Assembly (NCBI GenBank): GCA_031263335.1 | Contig: JAISGB010000258.1 | Coordinates: forward strand, 1-14,711 | Direction: 5' to 3' | Origin: Eubacteriales Family XIII. Incertae Sedis bacterium | Lineage (GTDB): Bacteria; Bacillota; Clostridia; Peptostreptococcales; Anaerovoracaceae | DNA length: 14,711 bases | Shown: in pieces, positions 1 through 6,502 of the stretch | Numbering within the stretch: position 1 is the first letter of the stretch | How the letters are laid out: every line of letters starts with the position of its first letter | The notes under the pieces: generated by a model | What the model saw: the letters and a program-made list of their open reading frames with translations, nothing else | What the model was told of the DNA's origin: nothing | Database searches by the model: none | Position numbers and translations under genes: made by a program

Positions 1-1
1 G

Positions 2-379
2 ATACAGCCGAACGGCGCGGTCAAGGTGAGCCTGCCCATCCCAAGCGGCATGGACATAGGCCGGATCGAGGTATACCGCGTCAACGACGACGATACGCGC
101 ACCCTCATGGAAAGCACGGCGGAGGGTGACGTCGTGGTATTCTATACGAACCATTTCAGCCTCTACGCCGTCGTGGAACGCGCGGCGGACGACGAGGCGG
201 CGGCCTCCGGCAATACGTCCGCCGGAAGCGACAAATCCATCGCGCCTGCGGCGGCGCCGCTCGGCGCGGGCGAGTCGAGCGGGTTCAACCTGCTGTGGCT
301 CCTCATCCCGATCGTCGTCATCGCGGCTGTTGCGGTGATCCTCGTCGTGCGCAGGAGGGCCGCCGCGCAAAACAGGTAA
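2..379 (+). CDS. C-terminal part of a membrane-anchored surface protein (5' end outside window)
   Basis: The reading frame is open from the first full codon, so only the last 125 residues are present. They hold an Ig-like beta-rich segment: a run of alternating hydrophobic residues containing SLPIPSGMD, then VYRVNDD, then FYTNHFSLYAVVE. This type of segment is common near the C-terminus of Firmicutes surface proteins, including NEAT-type haem proteins. After it come an Ala/Gly/Ser/Asp-rich linker, one hydrophobic helix (about nt 287-345, LLWLLIPIVVIAAVAVILVV) and a positive tail (RRRAAAQNR). I see no LPXTG sorting motif, so anchoring is by the helix. The Shp-like protein downstream has the same linker-helix-basic tail layout, which suggests that both belong to one haem-capture system. 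The N-terminal domains are missing, so the ligand cannot be named. Confidence 0.7.
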   Translation: MQPNGAVKVSLPIPSGMDIGRIEVYRVNDDDTRTLMESTAEGDVVVFYTNHFSLYAVVERAADDEAAASGNTSAGSDKSIAPAAAPLGAGESSGFNLLWLLIPIVVIAAVAVILVVRRRAAAQNR

Positions 380-388
380 GCGGATAAT

Positions 389-420
389 CGCCGAGGCGCC
401 GACCGGCATTTCGGCTTTAT
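389..420 (+). terminator. Possible weak intrinsic terminator after the first gene
   Basis: GCCGA (390-394) can pair with TCGGC (411-415), with a smaller GCCG/CGGC hairpin between them, followed by TTTAT. The stem is short and the T tract poor. It starts only 10 bases after the stop codon. It may give partial termination between the first surface gene and the rest of the haem locus. Confidence 0.3.
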
Positions 421-425
421 CAAGA

Positions 426-504
426 CGTTCGACGGGGACGACTCGTTTGTCTCCGTCGAACGACCGTTGCGTCAACGGTCGCGCCAAGCCGGCGTGGCCG
501 TTGA
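426..504 (+). promoter_or_regulatory. Tandem strong hairpins in the leader of the haem-uptake genes
   Basis: Hairpin I pairs CGTTCGACGGGGAC (426-439) with GTCTCCGTCGAACG (449-462), a 14-bp stem with one G-T pair and a 9-base loop. Hairpin II pairs TCAACGGTCGCGCC (472-485) with GGCGTGGCCGTTGA (491-504), a 14-bp stem with two G-T pairs and a 5-base loop. A competing hairpin, CGACCGTTG (461-469) with CAACGGTCG (473-481), shares bases with both, so the folds are partly exclusive. No T tract follows, so they are not standard terminators. They end 13 bases before the Shine-Dalgarno of the next gene, so a leader-RNA role is plausible. No clear sigma-70 promoter was seen in 380-534. Confidence 0.5.
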
Positions 505-534
505 ATCATATCATTGCAGAGGAGATTACGATAC

Positions 535-1386
535 ATGAATGTCTTTACAATAATGGGCAACCGGGGGAACCGGTCTCCGCGTGTTCCTCGCCGCGCATTT
601 GGCCGCTTGCTTCGCTTCGCGGCGGCGGCGTTGATCTTGACCGTCTGCGCCTTCGTTTCGGCGCAGGGCTTTGTGTTTGCGGAGGAAACGCCTGAGACGA
701 CTGCCGGGACGATCCTGCCGGGACCCGGGACGTACGTCGTGGCGGCGCATCCCTATTACGCCCATCCCGTGACGGGCCTCATGGAGGATTCGGGGCAGAA
801 CCCCGGCATCGGGCAGGGCATGACGGAGAGCGTCCTCGGCAAGGAAGCCCTGCTTGAGGTCTATGAGAACGGCGATTCCTACGTGACCGTGCGCTTTGCC
901 CTCATGGACAACATCGAGGATATCCGACTGTCGACGCAACGGGACGCCCAAGGGGACTACGAACCCGCGGGCTTCACCGTAACGAAGGAACTGTCCGAGG
1001 ACGCAGAGTCCGATCTGCGCATCCCCATTGCCGACATGAACACCCTCATCCGCGCCGAATTCTTCGTGACCGCCATGGGACGGGACGTCGTGTTCTTCAT
1101 GACCTTCACCGATCCCGTGCCCGGCGCCGGGGACTTTGTGACCACGCCCGAACCGCCCGCAGGGAGCGCGGAGGAAGAAGCCGGCGCGGACGCGGGCGAA
1201 ACGGATGCGGACGCGAATACGGACACGGAAGGAAGCGGCGGATTGAAGAATAAAGGCGGATTCATCGGCGCGGCGGCGGTCGTCGTCGTTATCGCCGTGA
1301 TCGTCGCCGTCTTTGCCGGACGCGGAAAGAAACGCGGAACCCGGAATACGGAGACCCCAAAGCCGCGAAAGGACGAGGGACGATGA
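535..1386 (+). CDS. Shp-like haem-binding surface protein, membrane anchored
   Basis: This 283-residue protein is probably the surface receptor that binds haem and passes it to the ABC transporter lipoprotein. The ATG at 535 is chosen because AGAGGAGA (518-525) lies 9 bases upstream; a TTG at 514 is in frame but has no such site. Residues 1-49 look like a long-type signal peptide: a basic N-region, a hydrophobic stretch about 25-49, and a likely cut after FVFA. Residues about 58-195 resemble the HemeBinding_Shp family, with GTYVVAAHPYYAHP, QGMTESVLGKEALLEVYENGDSYVTVRFALMDNI and VTAMGRDVVFFMTF. Met96 and Met181 fall where the two axial methionines (Met66/Met153) of streptococcal Shp would lie; this mapping is from memory of the family. 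An acidic linker (205-235), a helix (about 243-261) and a basic tail follow. The stop overlaps the next start by 4 bases. The specific haem role is inferred from domain resemblance and neighbours. Confidence 0.75.
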   Translation: MNVFTIMGNRGNRSPRVPRRAFGRLLRFAAAALILTVCAFVSAQGFVFAEETPETTAGTILPGPGTYVVAAHPYYAHPVTGLMEDSGQNPGIGQGMTESVLGKEALLEVYENGDSYVTVRFALMDNIEDIRLSTQRDAQGDYEPAGFTVTKELSEDAESDLRIPIADMNTLIRAEFFVTAMGRDVVFFMTFTDPVPGAGDFVTTPEPPAGSAEEEAGADAGETDADANTDTEGSGGLKNKGGFIGAAAVVVVIAVIVAVFAGRGKKRGTRNTETPKPRKDEGR

Positions 1387-2348
1387 GCGGCGTTGGAAGG
1401 ACGACGGCGGCGTCGGGCGCGTACGCGCCGGTCGCCGCCCGCTTGGCGGCAGCCCTGCTGATCATCCTGTTTGCCGCCCCGTTCGCGGGCTGCGTCGATC
1501 AACATCCGAAGGGGACGGCCTCGGGGGATGAGCCGGCGTCCGGCACGGACGCGGGCGGCCCGCGCATCGTCGCGACGTCGATGGCGACGGTGGAGATCAT
1601 GGATCGGCTCGGCGCGGAACTCATCGGCGTCCCGCACAGCGATCTCTCCGATCCGCCCGAACGCTACAAGGACGTGCCGGAGATCGGCATGCCGATGTCC
1701 CCGGATATCGAACGCATCAAATCGATGAAACCGGATTACGTGTTCAGCCCGTCAAGCCTCGAACCCGATTTGAAACCCAAGTACGAGGCGGCGGGGCTGA
1801 ACCATTGGTTCCTCGACCTCAAGAGCGTCGACGGGATGTACGCGTCGATCGAGACGCTCGGCGATATGCTCGGCAAGGAGGCGGAAGCGACGGCCTTGGC
1901 CGAGGAATACAGGGCCTTCCTGTCGGAATACCAAGCCTCGCACGGCGGACGGGCGCAACCGCGCGTTCTCGTCCTCATGGGATTGCCGGGTTCCTACATC
2001 GTTGCGACGGACTATTCCTATGTCGGCAGCTTGGTGAAGATGGCGGGCGGCCTCAATGTCTATGCGGACGAGACGGAGGAATTCATCGCGGCGAACACGG
2101 AGGACATGCTCGGCCGCGACCCGGACGTCATCGTGCGCGCCGCCCACGCCCTGCCCGACGACGTGGTGGAAATGTTCGCGGAGGAATTCGCGGAAAACGA
2201 CATCTGGAGGCACTTCCGCGCCGTCGAGGCCGGCCGCGTCTACGATCTGCCCTATAAGGAGTTCGGCATGAGCGCGACCTTCCTCTATCCCGACGCCCTG
2301 AAGACCCTCGACGGGTTCCTGTACGCGGACGAGGAGGGCGCTTCATGA
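1383..2348 (+). CDS. isdE: IsdE-type haem ABC transporter substrate-binding lipoprotein
   Basis: This 321-residue protein is the extracytoplasmic haem receptor of the importer. Residues 18-37 form a lipoprotein signal ending in FAGC, with Cys37 as the lipidated residue. Residues 61-318 fit a class III (helical backbone, periplasmic-binding) fold. Segments typical of IsdE are RIVATSMATVEIMDRLGAEL, FLDLKSVDGM, GLPGSYIVATDYSYVGSLVK and VRAAHALPDD. Haem in S. aureus IsdE is held by a Met and a His; Met105 (in GMPMSPD) and His255 (in RAAHALPDD) are the likely equivalents here, with nearly the same spacing. The start overlaps the previous stop in an ATGA, with a GAGGGA ribosome site just upstream, so translation is probably coupled. 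The stop overlaps the permease start in the same way. Iron-siderophore binding is the main alternative, but the retained Met/His pair favours haem. Confidence 0.88.
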   Translation: MSGVGRTTAASGAYAPVAARLAAALLIILFAAPFAGCVDQHPKGTASGDEPASGTDAGGPRIVATSMATVEIMDRLGAELIGVPHSDLSDPPERYKDVPEIGMPMSPDIERIKSMKPDYVFSPSSLEPDLKPKYEAAGLNHWFLDLKSVDGMYASIETLGDMLGKEAEATALAEEYRAFLSEYQASHGGRAQPRVLVLMGLPGSYIVATDYSYVGSLVKMAGGLNVYADETEEFIAANTEDMLGRDPDVIVRAAHALPDDVVEMFAEEFAENDIWRHFRAVEAGRVYDLPYKEFGMSATFLYPDALKTLDGFLYADEEGAS

Positions 2349-3325
2349 GGCGTCGCGTCCTGTGCTTCGTCCTCCTCTCCGCGCTTTTGGTCGCGCTGTT
2401 CTTCCTGTCCGTGAGCCTCGGCAGCCTGAAGGTGACGCCGGCGGCTCTGTTTCGGGGGTTCTTCGTGGCCTACGATCCGGATGTCGCGACGATCTACGAT
2501 CTGCGCCTTCCGCGTATCGTCATCGCGATGCTTGCGGGCGCGGCGCTCGCCGTATCCGGCGCCCTCATGCAGGCGGTCATGAAGAATCCCATCGCGGATC
2601 CCGGCGTGATCGGCGTGTCGAGCGGGGCGGCCTTTACGGCTGTCGTCGTGACGGCCTTCGCGCCGTCCTTATACTTCTTTACGCCCGTCTTTGCGTTCGC
2701 GGGCGGGCTTGTCGCCTTCCTGCTCGTATACGGGTTGGCGTGGGACGCGGGGCTGAACCCGCTCCGCCTCATCCTCGTCGGCGTCGCGGTCAACGCGATG
2801 TTCGCGGGGTTGTCCGAGGCGTTCAATTCGGCCGGCGGCGGCAACCTCGCGGGCGTGGCGGCCATCGTGAACGGCAACATCACGATGAAGACATGGGACG
2901 ACGCGGGTACGCTCCTCCCCTATGTGTTCGTCGGGCTTGCCCTCGCCTTCCTGCTCGCGCGGCGGTGCGATCTGCTCATGCTCGAGGACAGGACGGCGCG
3001 GAGCCTCGGCGTGGACGTGAACAGGAGCCGGCTGTTCGTCTCGTTCGCCGCCGTATTGCTCGCGTCCGGCAGTACGGCCATCGTGGGCGTGATCGGCTTC
3101 CTCGGCCTGATCGCGCCGCACATCGCGCGCATCCTCGTCGGTTCCGGACATCGGGCGCTCCTCCCGTTCTCGATGTTGCTCGGCGCCTTCATCCTCCTGC
3201 TCGCGGACACGCTTGGCCGGACGGCCTTTGCGCCGTACGAGATATCGGCCGGCATCCTCATGGCGGTCATCGGCGGGCCGTTCTTCGTGTTCCTGCTGAA
3301 ACGCAGCGGCAAAAACTATGGGTGA
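2345..3325 (+). CDS. isdF: FecCD-family haem/iron ABC transporter permease
   Basis: This 326-residue, highly hydrophobic protein forms the membrane channel of the importer, presumably as a dimer. It has many membrane segments across its whole length, as in BtuC/FecD permeases. Family landmarks are RLPRIVIAMLAGAALAVSGA followed by MQAVMKNPIADPGVIGVSSGA (about residues 53-95) and GVIGFLGLIAPHIARILVG with the following LLPFSMLLGAFILLLADTLGRT (about 248-290). The IAPHIAR region corresponds to the loop that contacts the ATPase. GAGGAGGG lies just before the ATG, and the start overlaps the upstream stop by 4 bases. Its place between the IsdE-type lipoprotein and the ATPase assigns haem as the likely substrate; sequence alone would only say iron-complex or cobalamin permease. 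Confidence 0.9.
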   Translation: MRRRVLCFVLLSALLVALFFLSVSLGSLKVTPAALFRGFFVAYDPDVATIYDLRLPRIVIAMLAGAALAVSGALMQAVMKNPIADPGVIGVSSGAAFTAVVVTAFAPSLYFFTPVFAFAGGLVAFLLVYGLAWDAGLNPLRLILVGVAVNAMFAGLSEAFNSAGGGNLAGVAAIVNGNITMKTWDDAGTLLPYVFVGLALAFLLARRCDLLMLEDRTARSLGVDVNRSRLFVSFAAVLLASGSTAIVGVIGFLGLIAPHIARILVGSGHRALLPFSMLLGAFILLLADTLGRTAFAPYEISAGILMAVIGGPFFVFLLKRSGKNYG

Positions 3326-3344
3326 AGAGGTGGATGGAAGGCTG

Positions 3345-4118
3345 ATGGGAACGGTGAACATGGAAGTAAAAAACCTCTCCTTCGCGTACGGGGCCAATCG
3401 CGTCCTCGAGGACGTCAGTTTCACGATCGCAGAGGGTAAGGTGACGACGATACTCGGCGCGAACGGCAGCGGCAAGTCCACGCTCTTCTACCTGATGACG
3501 AAGAACTTAGCCGCAGAGGGCGGGGAGATCCTGCTTGACGGGAAGAATATCGACGGGATAAGACTCCGCGATTTCGCGCGGCGCGTGTCGATGGTGGGGC
3601 AGACGAACACCGTCCCCGGCGATGTGTCCGCAGAGCGGTTAGTCAGCTACGGCAGGACGCCGTTCTTGGGATTCATGCAACGGCCCGGCGCGGAGGACGA
3701 GCGCCTCATCGACCGCGCGATGGAGATCATGGATGTGGCGCAGTACAGGGAAAAAGCCGTCTCAACCCTGTCCGGCGGGCAACGCCAACGCGTGTGGATC
3801 GCGATGGCGCTCGCGCAGAACACAAAACTGCTCCTGCTCGACGAACCCACAACCTATTTGGATATCCGCTATCAAATCGAGATCCTGCGCATGATAAGGA
3901 AGCTGAACAGGGAGTTCGGGATCACCGTCGTCATGGTGTTGCACGACATGAATCAGGCAATCCGTTACAGCGATGAGATACTCGGTCTGAAGGACGGGCG
4001 CGTCGCGGCGCGGGGCAGACCGCAGGAGATATTCACGCCGGAACTGATCGAGGACATATACGGCGTCAGACTCGAGACAATAAATAAGGGAGAGGAGATA
4101 TTCGTATTACAGGTATAA
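3345..4118 (+). CDS. ABC transporter ATP-binding protein for haem/iron uptake
   Basis: This 257-residue ATPase powers the haem importer on the cytoplasmic side. Motifs in order: Walker A GANGSGKST (residues 38-46), Q-loop Gln86, signature LSGGQRQR (142-149), Walker B LLLLDEP (162-168) and H-loop His200 in VLHDMNQA. All catalytic residues are present, and the layout matches FepC/FhuC/HmuV-type subunits. Three in-frame starts exist. The ATG at 3318 overlaps the permease end but lacks a ribosome site. The ATG at 3345 follows GGATGGAAGG and was chosen. The ATG at 3360 would begin right at MEVKNLSFAYG and is also plausible. It is the last gene of the transporter set. No terminator lies directly after it; the first convincing one is at 4279-4302. 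Confidence 0.9.
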   Translation: MGTVNMEVKNLSFAYGANRVLEDVSFTIAEGKVTTILGANGSGKSTLFYLMTKNLAAEGGEILLDGKNIDGIRLRDFARRVSMVGQTNTVPGDVSAERLVSYGRTPFLGFMQRPGAEDERLIDRAMEIMDVAQYREKAVSTLSGGQRQRVWIAMALAQNTKLLLLDEPTTYLDIRYQIEILRMIRKLNREFGITVVMVLHDMNQAIRYSDEILGLKDGRVAARGRPQEIFTPELIEDIYGVRLETINKGEEIFVLQV

Positions 4119-4148
4119 GAGAATCTAATTGAATATTGCAAAAATGCT

Positions 4149-4177
4149 ACAAACGCGCCGACGGTTATGATATAATG
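4149..4177 (+). promoter_or_regulatory. Extended -10 sigma-A-type promoter upstream of ftsZ leader
   Basis: A perfect TATAAT (4172-4177) is preceded by TG at 4169-4170, giving TGATATAAT, an extended -10. The -35 region at 17-bp spacing is TACAAA (4149-4154), a weak match to TTGACA, as is usual for extended -10 promoters. Transcription would begin near 4184 and read the three hairpins and the terminator before ftsZ. Confidence 0.55.
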
Positions 4178-4197
4178 GCCGAAGGACGGCCATTATT
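4173..4197 (+). promoter_or_regulatory. 10-bp palindrome overlapping the -10 element
   Basis: ATAATGGCCG (4173-4182) and CGGCCATTAT (4188-4197) are perfect inverted repeats around AAGGA. The left arm covers most of the -10 hexamer and the right arm lies around the expected start site. This is where a repressor operator would sit. It is not a terminator, because ATTGATCGG rather than a T run follows. Confidence 0.4.
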
Positions 4198-4209
4198 GAT
4201 CGGATTGCC

Positions 4210-4265
4210 CTCCGGCTGCGCCGGAGCCGGCGGTATGTCATGAACGCTTCGCGATTCATGACATA
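4210..4265 (+). other. Two consecutive hairpins in the ftsZ leader
   Basis: The first is CTCCGGC (4210-4216) with GCCGGAG (4220-4226) around a TGC loop. The second is TATGTCATGAA (4234-4244) with TTCATGACATA (4255-4265), whose top can extend through CGC/GCG (4245-4247 and 4251-4253) around TTC with one bulged A. Both are perfect or near perfect and lie between the promoter and the terminator at 4279-4302, so they would form in a leader RNA or small RNA. Confidence 0.5.
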
Positions 4266-4278
4266 ATCATTTTCGACG

Positions 4279-4302
4279 GAAGCGGTGGGATCCCCGCTTT
4301 TT
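4279..4302 (+). terminator. Intrinsic terminator between promoter and ftsZ
   Basis: AAGCGG (4280-4285) pairs with CCGCTT (4294-4299), with two further G-C pairs past a bulged T and a short loop, followed by TTTTT (4298-4302). This is a standard rho-independent form. It lies about 120 bases after the promoter at 4172 and 70 bases before the ftsZ ATG. It may end the haem operon, end a small RNA, or act as an attenuator for ftsZ. Confidence 0.6.
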
Positions 4303-4372
4303 GAACCGAGGGCAACCGATTCGAATTCTGCGGATACGGGCGGCGGTCGATGTTGTGGAAGGATGTGACGGG

Positions 4373-5608
4373 ATGTTACAGGATGGAAGATTGACGTTTG
4401 AGCGCGTTGGCGAAACTTTTGCGAAGATCATCGTGGTCGGTATCGGCGGCGGTGGCGGCAATGCCGTCAACCGGATGATAGAATCGGAACTTTCCGGTGT
4501 GGAATACGTGGTGGTCAATACCGACAAACAGGACTTGGCCGGTTCCAATGCCGATACGAAGATACAGATCGGCGACAAGTTGACGGGCGGACTCGGTACG
4601 GGCGGGAATCCCGAGAAGGGACAGGCTTCCGCCGAGGAGAACATACAGGACATCGAAAATGCCGTCAAGGACGCGGACATGGTGTTTATCACCGCCGGTA
4701 TGGGCGGCGGTACGGGTACGGGCGCCGCGCCCATCGTCGCGAAGGTGTCGCGGGATCTCGGCATCCTGACCGTAGGCGTCGTCACGAAGCCCTTCAGTTT
4801 TGAAGGCAAGAAACGCCGCGACAATGCCGAGCTCGGCATTAATTATCTACAGAAGTACGTGGATTCCTTGGTCATCGTCCCCAACGACAAGCTCCTGCTC
4901 ATCTCCGACAAGAGCACCACCGTCGAAGACGCGCTCATGATGGCGAATGAGGTTTTGAAACAGGCGGTGCAGGGCATCACGGACATCATCTCCACATCCG
5001 GACTCATCAACCGCGACTTTGCCGACGTCCGTTCCGTCATGAGCAACAGGGGCGTCGCGCATATCGGCATCGGCCGGGCCGAGGGCGAGAACAAGGTCTC
5101 CGAGGCGGTGCAGGGCGCCATCGAAAGCCCGCTCTTGGAGACATCCATCACGGGCGCGAAGGCCGTCATCCTCTACATCTCCGGCGGATACGATCTCGGG
5201 ATGTTGGAGGTCAACGAGGCGGCGGATCAGATCGAACAGGCCGTGGATCGGGAGGCCATCGTGATCTTCGGCACCTCCGTATACGAGTCATTGGCCGACG
5301 AGATGGTCGTCACGGTCATCGCTACGGGATTCGAGGAACGGCCCGGAGAACAGCTTGAGCCGCTGATCGGAAATCACCCGGGCGCGGCGAACGCCGGCGC
5401 GCGGGACGGCGGCAATGACGAGAACCGAGGCGAAGGCGCGGAAGAGGAACGGAACGCCCCGAATCTCATGTTTACCGACTTTGACGAGGATGGGGATCGT
5501 TTTGGGTTTGACGCCGAGCGGGAACCCCGACAGGAGAGCCTTCTGTCCGAAGACATCGCGGACGACGACAATGATTTCACCGTCCCTGATTTTTTAAAGA
5601 AGGATTGA
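4373..5608 (+). CDS. ftsZ: Cell division protein FtsZ
   Basis: FtsZ is the tubulin-like GTPase that polymerises into the division ring. The protein is 411 residues from the ATG at 4373, chosen because GGAAGGA (4357-4363) lies 9 bases upstream and because FtsZ proteins normally have only about 15 residues before the first nucleotide loop. An in-frame TTG at 4301 sits inside a terminator T tract and is unlikely. Seen motifs: GIGGGGGNAVNRM (23-35), the tubulin signature GGGTGTGAAP (111-120), VVTKPFSFEG (136-145), and the T7 loop NRDFAD (213-218), which supplies the catalytic acids. After about residue 335 comes a Gly/Asp/Glu-rich linker, then a conserved C-terminal peptide FTVPDFLKK that normally binds FtsA or SepF. 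The gene is not next to ftsA or the mur cluster here; its downstream neighbours are translation genes and zapA. A leader with hairpins and a terminator precedes it. Confidence 0.97.
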   Translation: MLQDGRLTFERVGETFAKIIVVGIGGGGGNAVNRMIESELSGVEYVVVNTDKQDLAGSNADTKIQIGDKLTGGLGTGGNPEKGQASAEENIQDIENAVKDADMVFITAGMGGGTGTGAAPIVAKVSRDLGILTVGVVTKPFSFEGKKRRDNAELGINYLQKYVDSLVIVPNDKLLLISDKSTTVEDALMMANEVLKQAVQGITDIISTSGLINRDFADVRSVMSNRGVAHIGIGRAEGENKVSEAVQGAIESPLLETSITGAKAVILYISGGYDLGMLEVNEAADQIEQAVDREAIVIFGTSVYESLADEMVVTVIATGFEERPGEQLEPLIGNHPGAANAGARDGGNDENRGEGAEEERNAPNLMFTDFDEDGDRFGFDAEREPRQESLLSEDIADDDNDFTVPDFLKKD

Positions 5609-5622
5609 CCCGCAACCGGATT

Positions 5623-5677
5623 GAATCAAAACTGCTCAACGGTGACGGCGGCGGGTCTGACTTTGCCGCCGTTTTGA
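5623..5677 (+). repeat. Partial copy (5' module) of the intergenic element, merged with a hairpin
   Basis: The first 21 bases (5623-5643) match 7523-7543 at 20 positions, and also match the start of the copy at 10131. As in those copies, TCAAAAC (5626-5632) can pair with a downstream GTTTTGA (5671-5677). Here the interval holds a GC-rich terminator hairpin instead of the usual loop, and the central and 3' modules are absent. Confidence 0.55.
5645..5675 (+). terminator. Intrinsic terminator after ftsZ
   Basis: ACGGCGGC (5645-5652) pairs perfectly with GCCGCCGT (5665-5672) around a 12-base loop, followed by TTTT (5672-5675). It starts 36 bases after the ftsZ stop and ends 26 bases before the methyltransferase start. 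The T tract is short, so read-through into the next gene is possible; no separate promoter for the next gene is obvious. Confidence 0.6.
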
Positions 5678-5701
5678 ACGGGAAGAACACGGCGGAGGCA
5701 T

Positions 5702-6502
5702 ATGATCGGGACGATTACTTCCGAAGCGAACAGCATCGTCAAGTTGGCGAAAAAATTGCGCGATAAGCGAGGCCGGGATAAGGAGGACGCTTTTCTTGTC
5801 GAGGGCGACAATCTGATCGAGGAGGCGTTCAAGAGCGGCGCGCGCGTCACCCATCTGATTCTGCGCGAAGGCGCGGACGGCGACGCCGTCGCGGCGCGAA
5901 AACAAAGTGACATCGAAACGGTCGTCCTCTCGGACGGCCTGTTCCGTGCGATCGCCGATACGGTGACGCCCCGGGACGTGATGGCCATCGTGCGGAAACC
6001 CGCCGAAGGGCGGCGTTTCGGTCCCGATGAACTCGCGGAAGGGTCGTGTTCCTTGGTGGTCTTGGACCGGATCCGGGATCCGGGCAATGTGGGAAGCATC
6101 CTCCGGAGCGCGGCGGCCGCCGATTTTACGGGTGTCGTCGCCGTTCGGGGGACGGCGGACATATTCTCCCCCAAGGTGGTTCGAGCGGCTTCGGGCGCGG
6201 TCTTTCGGCTCCCCGTCTATTTTGCGTCGGATGAGGCTTCGACCTTGGAAGCGTTGCGGGCGCGCGACATCCGTTCTTTCGCCTGTGACATGACGGGCGA
6301 TCGGGTCTACCATGAGGCGACGCTCACGGGGAATGTCGCGATCATCGTGGGGAACGAGGGCGAGGGGCTTTCGGCGCCGTTTCGCGCGGGGGCGGACGAA
6401 CGCGTCTATATACCGATGAAGGAGGGCAGCGAGTCCCTGAACGCCTCCGTCGCGGCGTCCATCGTGATGTTTGAAAAGAGAAAGCAGGAGGCGATATGCT
6501 GA
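5702..6502 (+). CDS. SpoU/TrmH-family RNA 2'-O-methyltransferase
   Basis: This 266-residue enzyme is predicted to transfer a methyl group from S-adenosylmethionine to a ribose 2'-OH of rRNA or tRNA. Residues about 5-90 form the SpoU substrate-binding N-domain (SEANSIVKLAKKLRDKRGR, AFLVEGDNLIEEA). Residues about 115-262 form the knotted SPOUT domain. It carries motif 1 (LDRIRDPGNVGSILRSAAA, with the conserved Asn and Arg), motif 2 (IIVGNEGEGLS) and motif 3 (IPMKEGSESLNASVAASIVMFE). The start follows GGAGG at a short spacing. The stop overlaps pheS by 7 bases, so the two are coupled. A SpoU-type gene directly before pheS-pheT is common in Firmicutes (ysgA in B. subtilis). The exact RNA target cannot be told from sequence, so no gene symbol is given. 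Confidence 0.93.
   Translation: MIGTITSEANSIVKLAKKLRDKRGRDKEDAFLVEGDNLIEEAFKSGARVTHLILREGADGDAVAARKQSDIETVVLSDGLFRAIADTVTPRDVMAIVRKPAEGRRFGPDELAEGSCSLVVLDRIRDPGNVGSILRSAAAADFTGVVAVRGTADIFSPKVVRAASGAVFRLPVYFASDEASTLEALRARDIRSFACDMTGDRVYHEATLTGNVAIIVGNEGEGLSAPFRAGADERVYIPMKEGSESLNASVAASIVMFEKRKQEAIC

Noticed and set aside
503..516. Fur-box-like AATCATATCATT upstream of the Shp-like gene
   Set aside because: The match to the Fur consensus is poor, and no promoter elements surround it at the right spacing.
2362..3345. A 327-codon open frame on the plus strand over the permease gene
   Set aside because: It is an arginine/glycine-rich out-of-frame shadow of the permease caused by high GC content. 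The permease frame has clear FecCD motifs.
4301..4372. Upstream TTG start giving FtsZ 24 extra residues
   Set aside because: The TTG lies in the T tract of a terminator and has no ribosome site; the ATG at 4373 has a good one and gives a normal FtsZ N-terminus.
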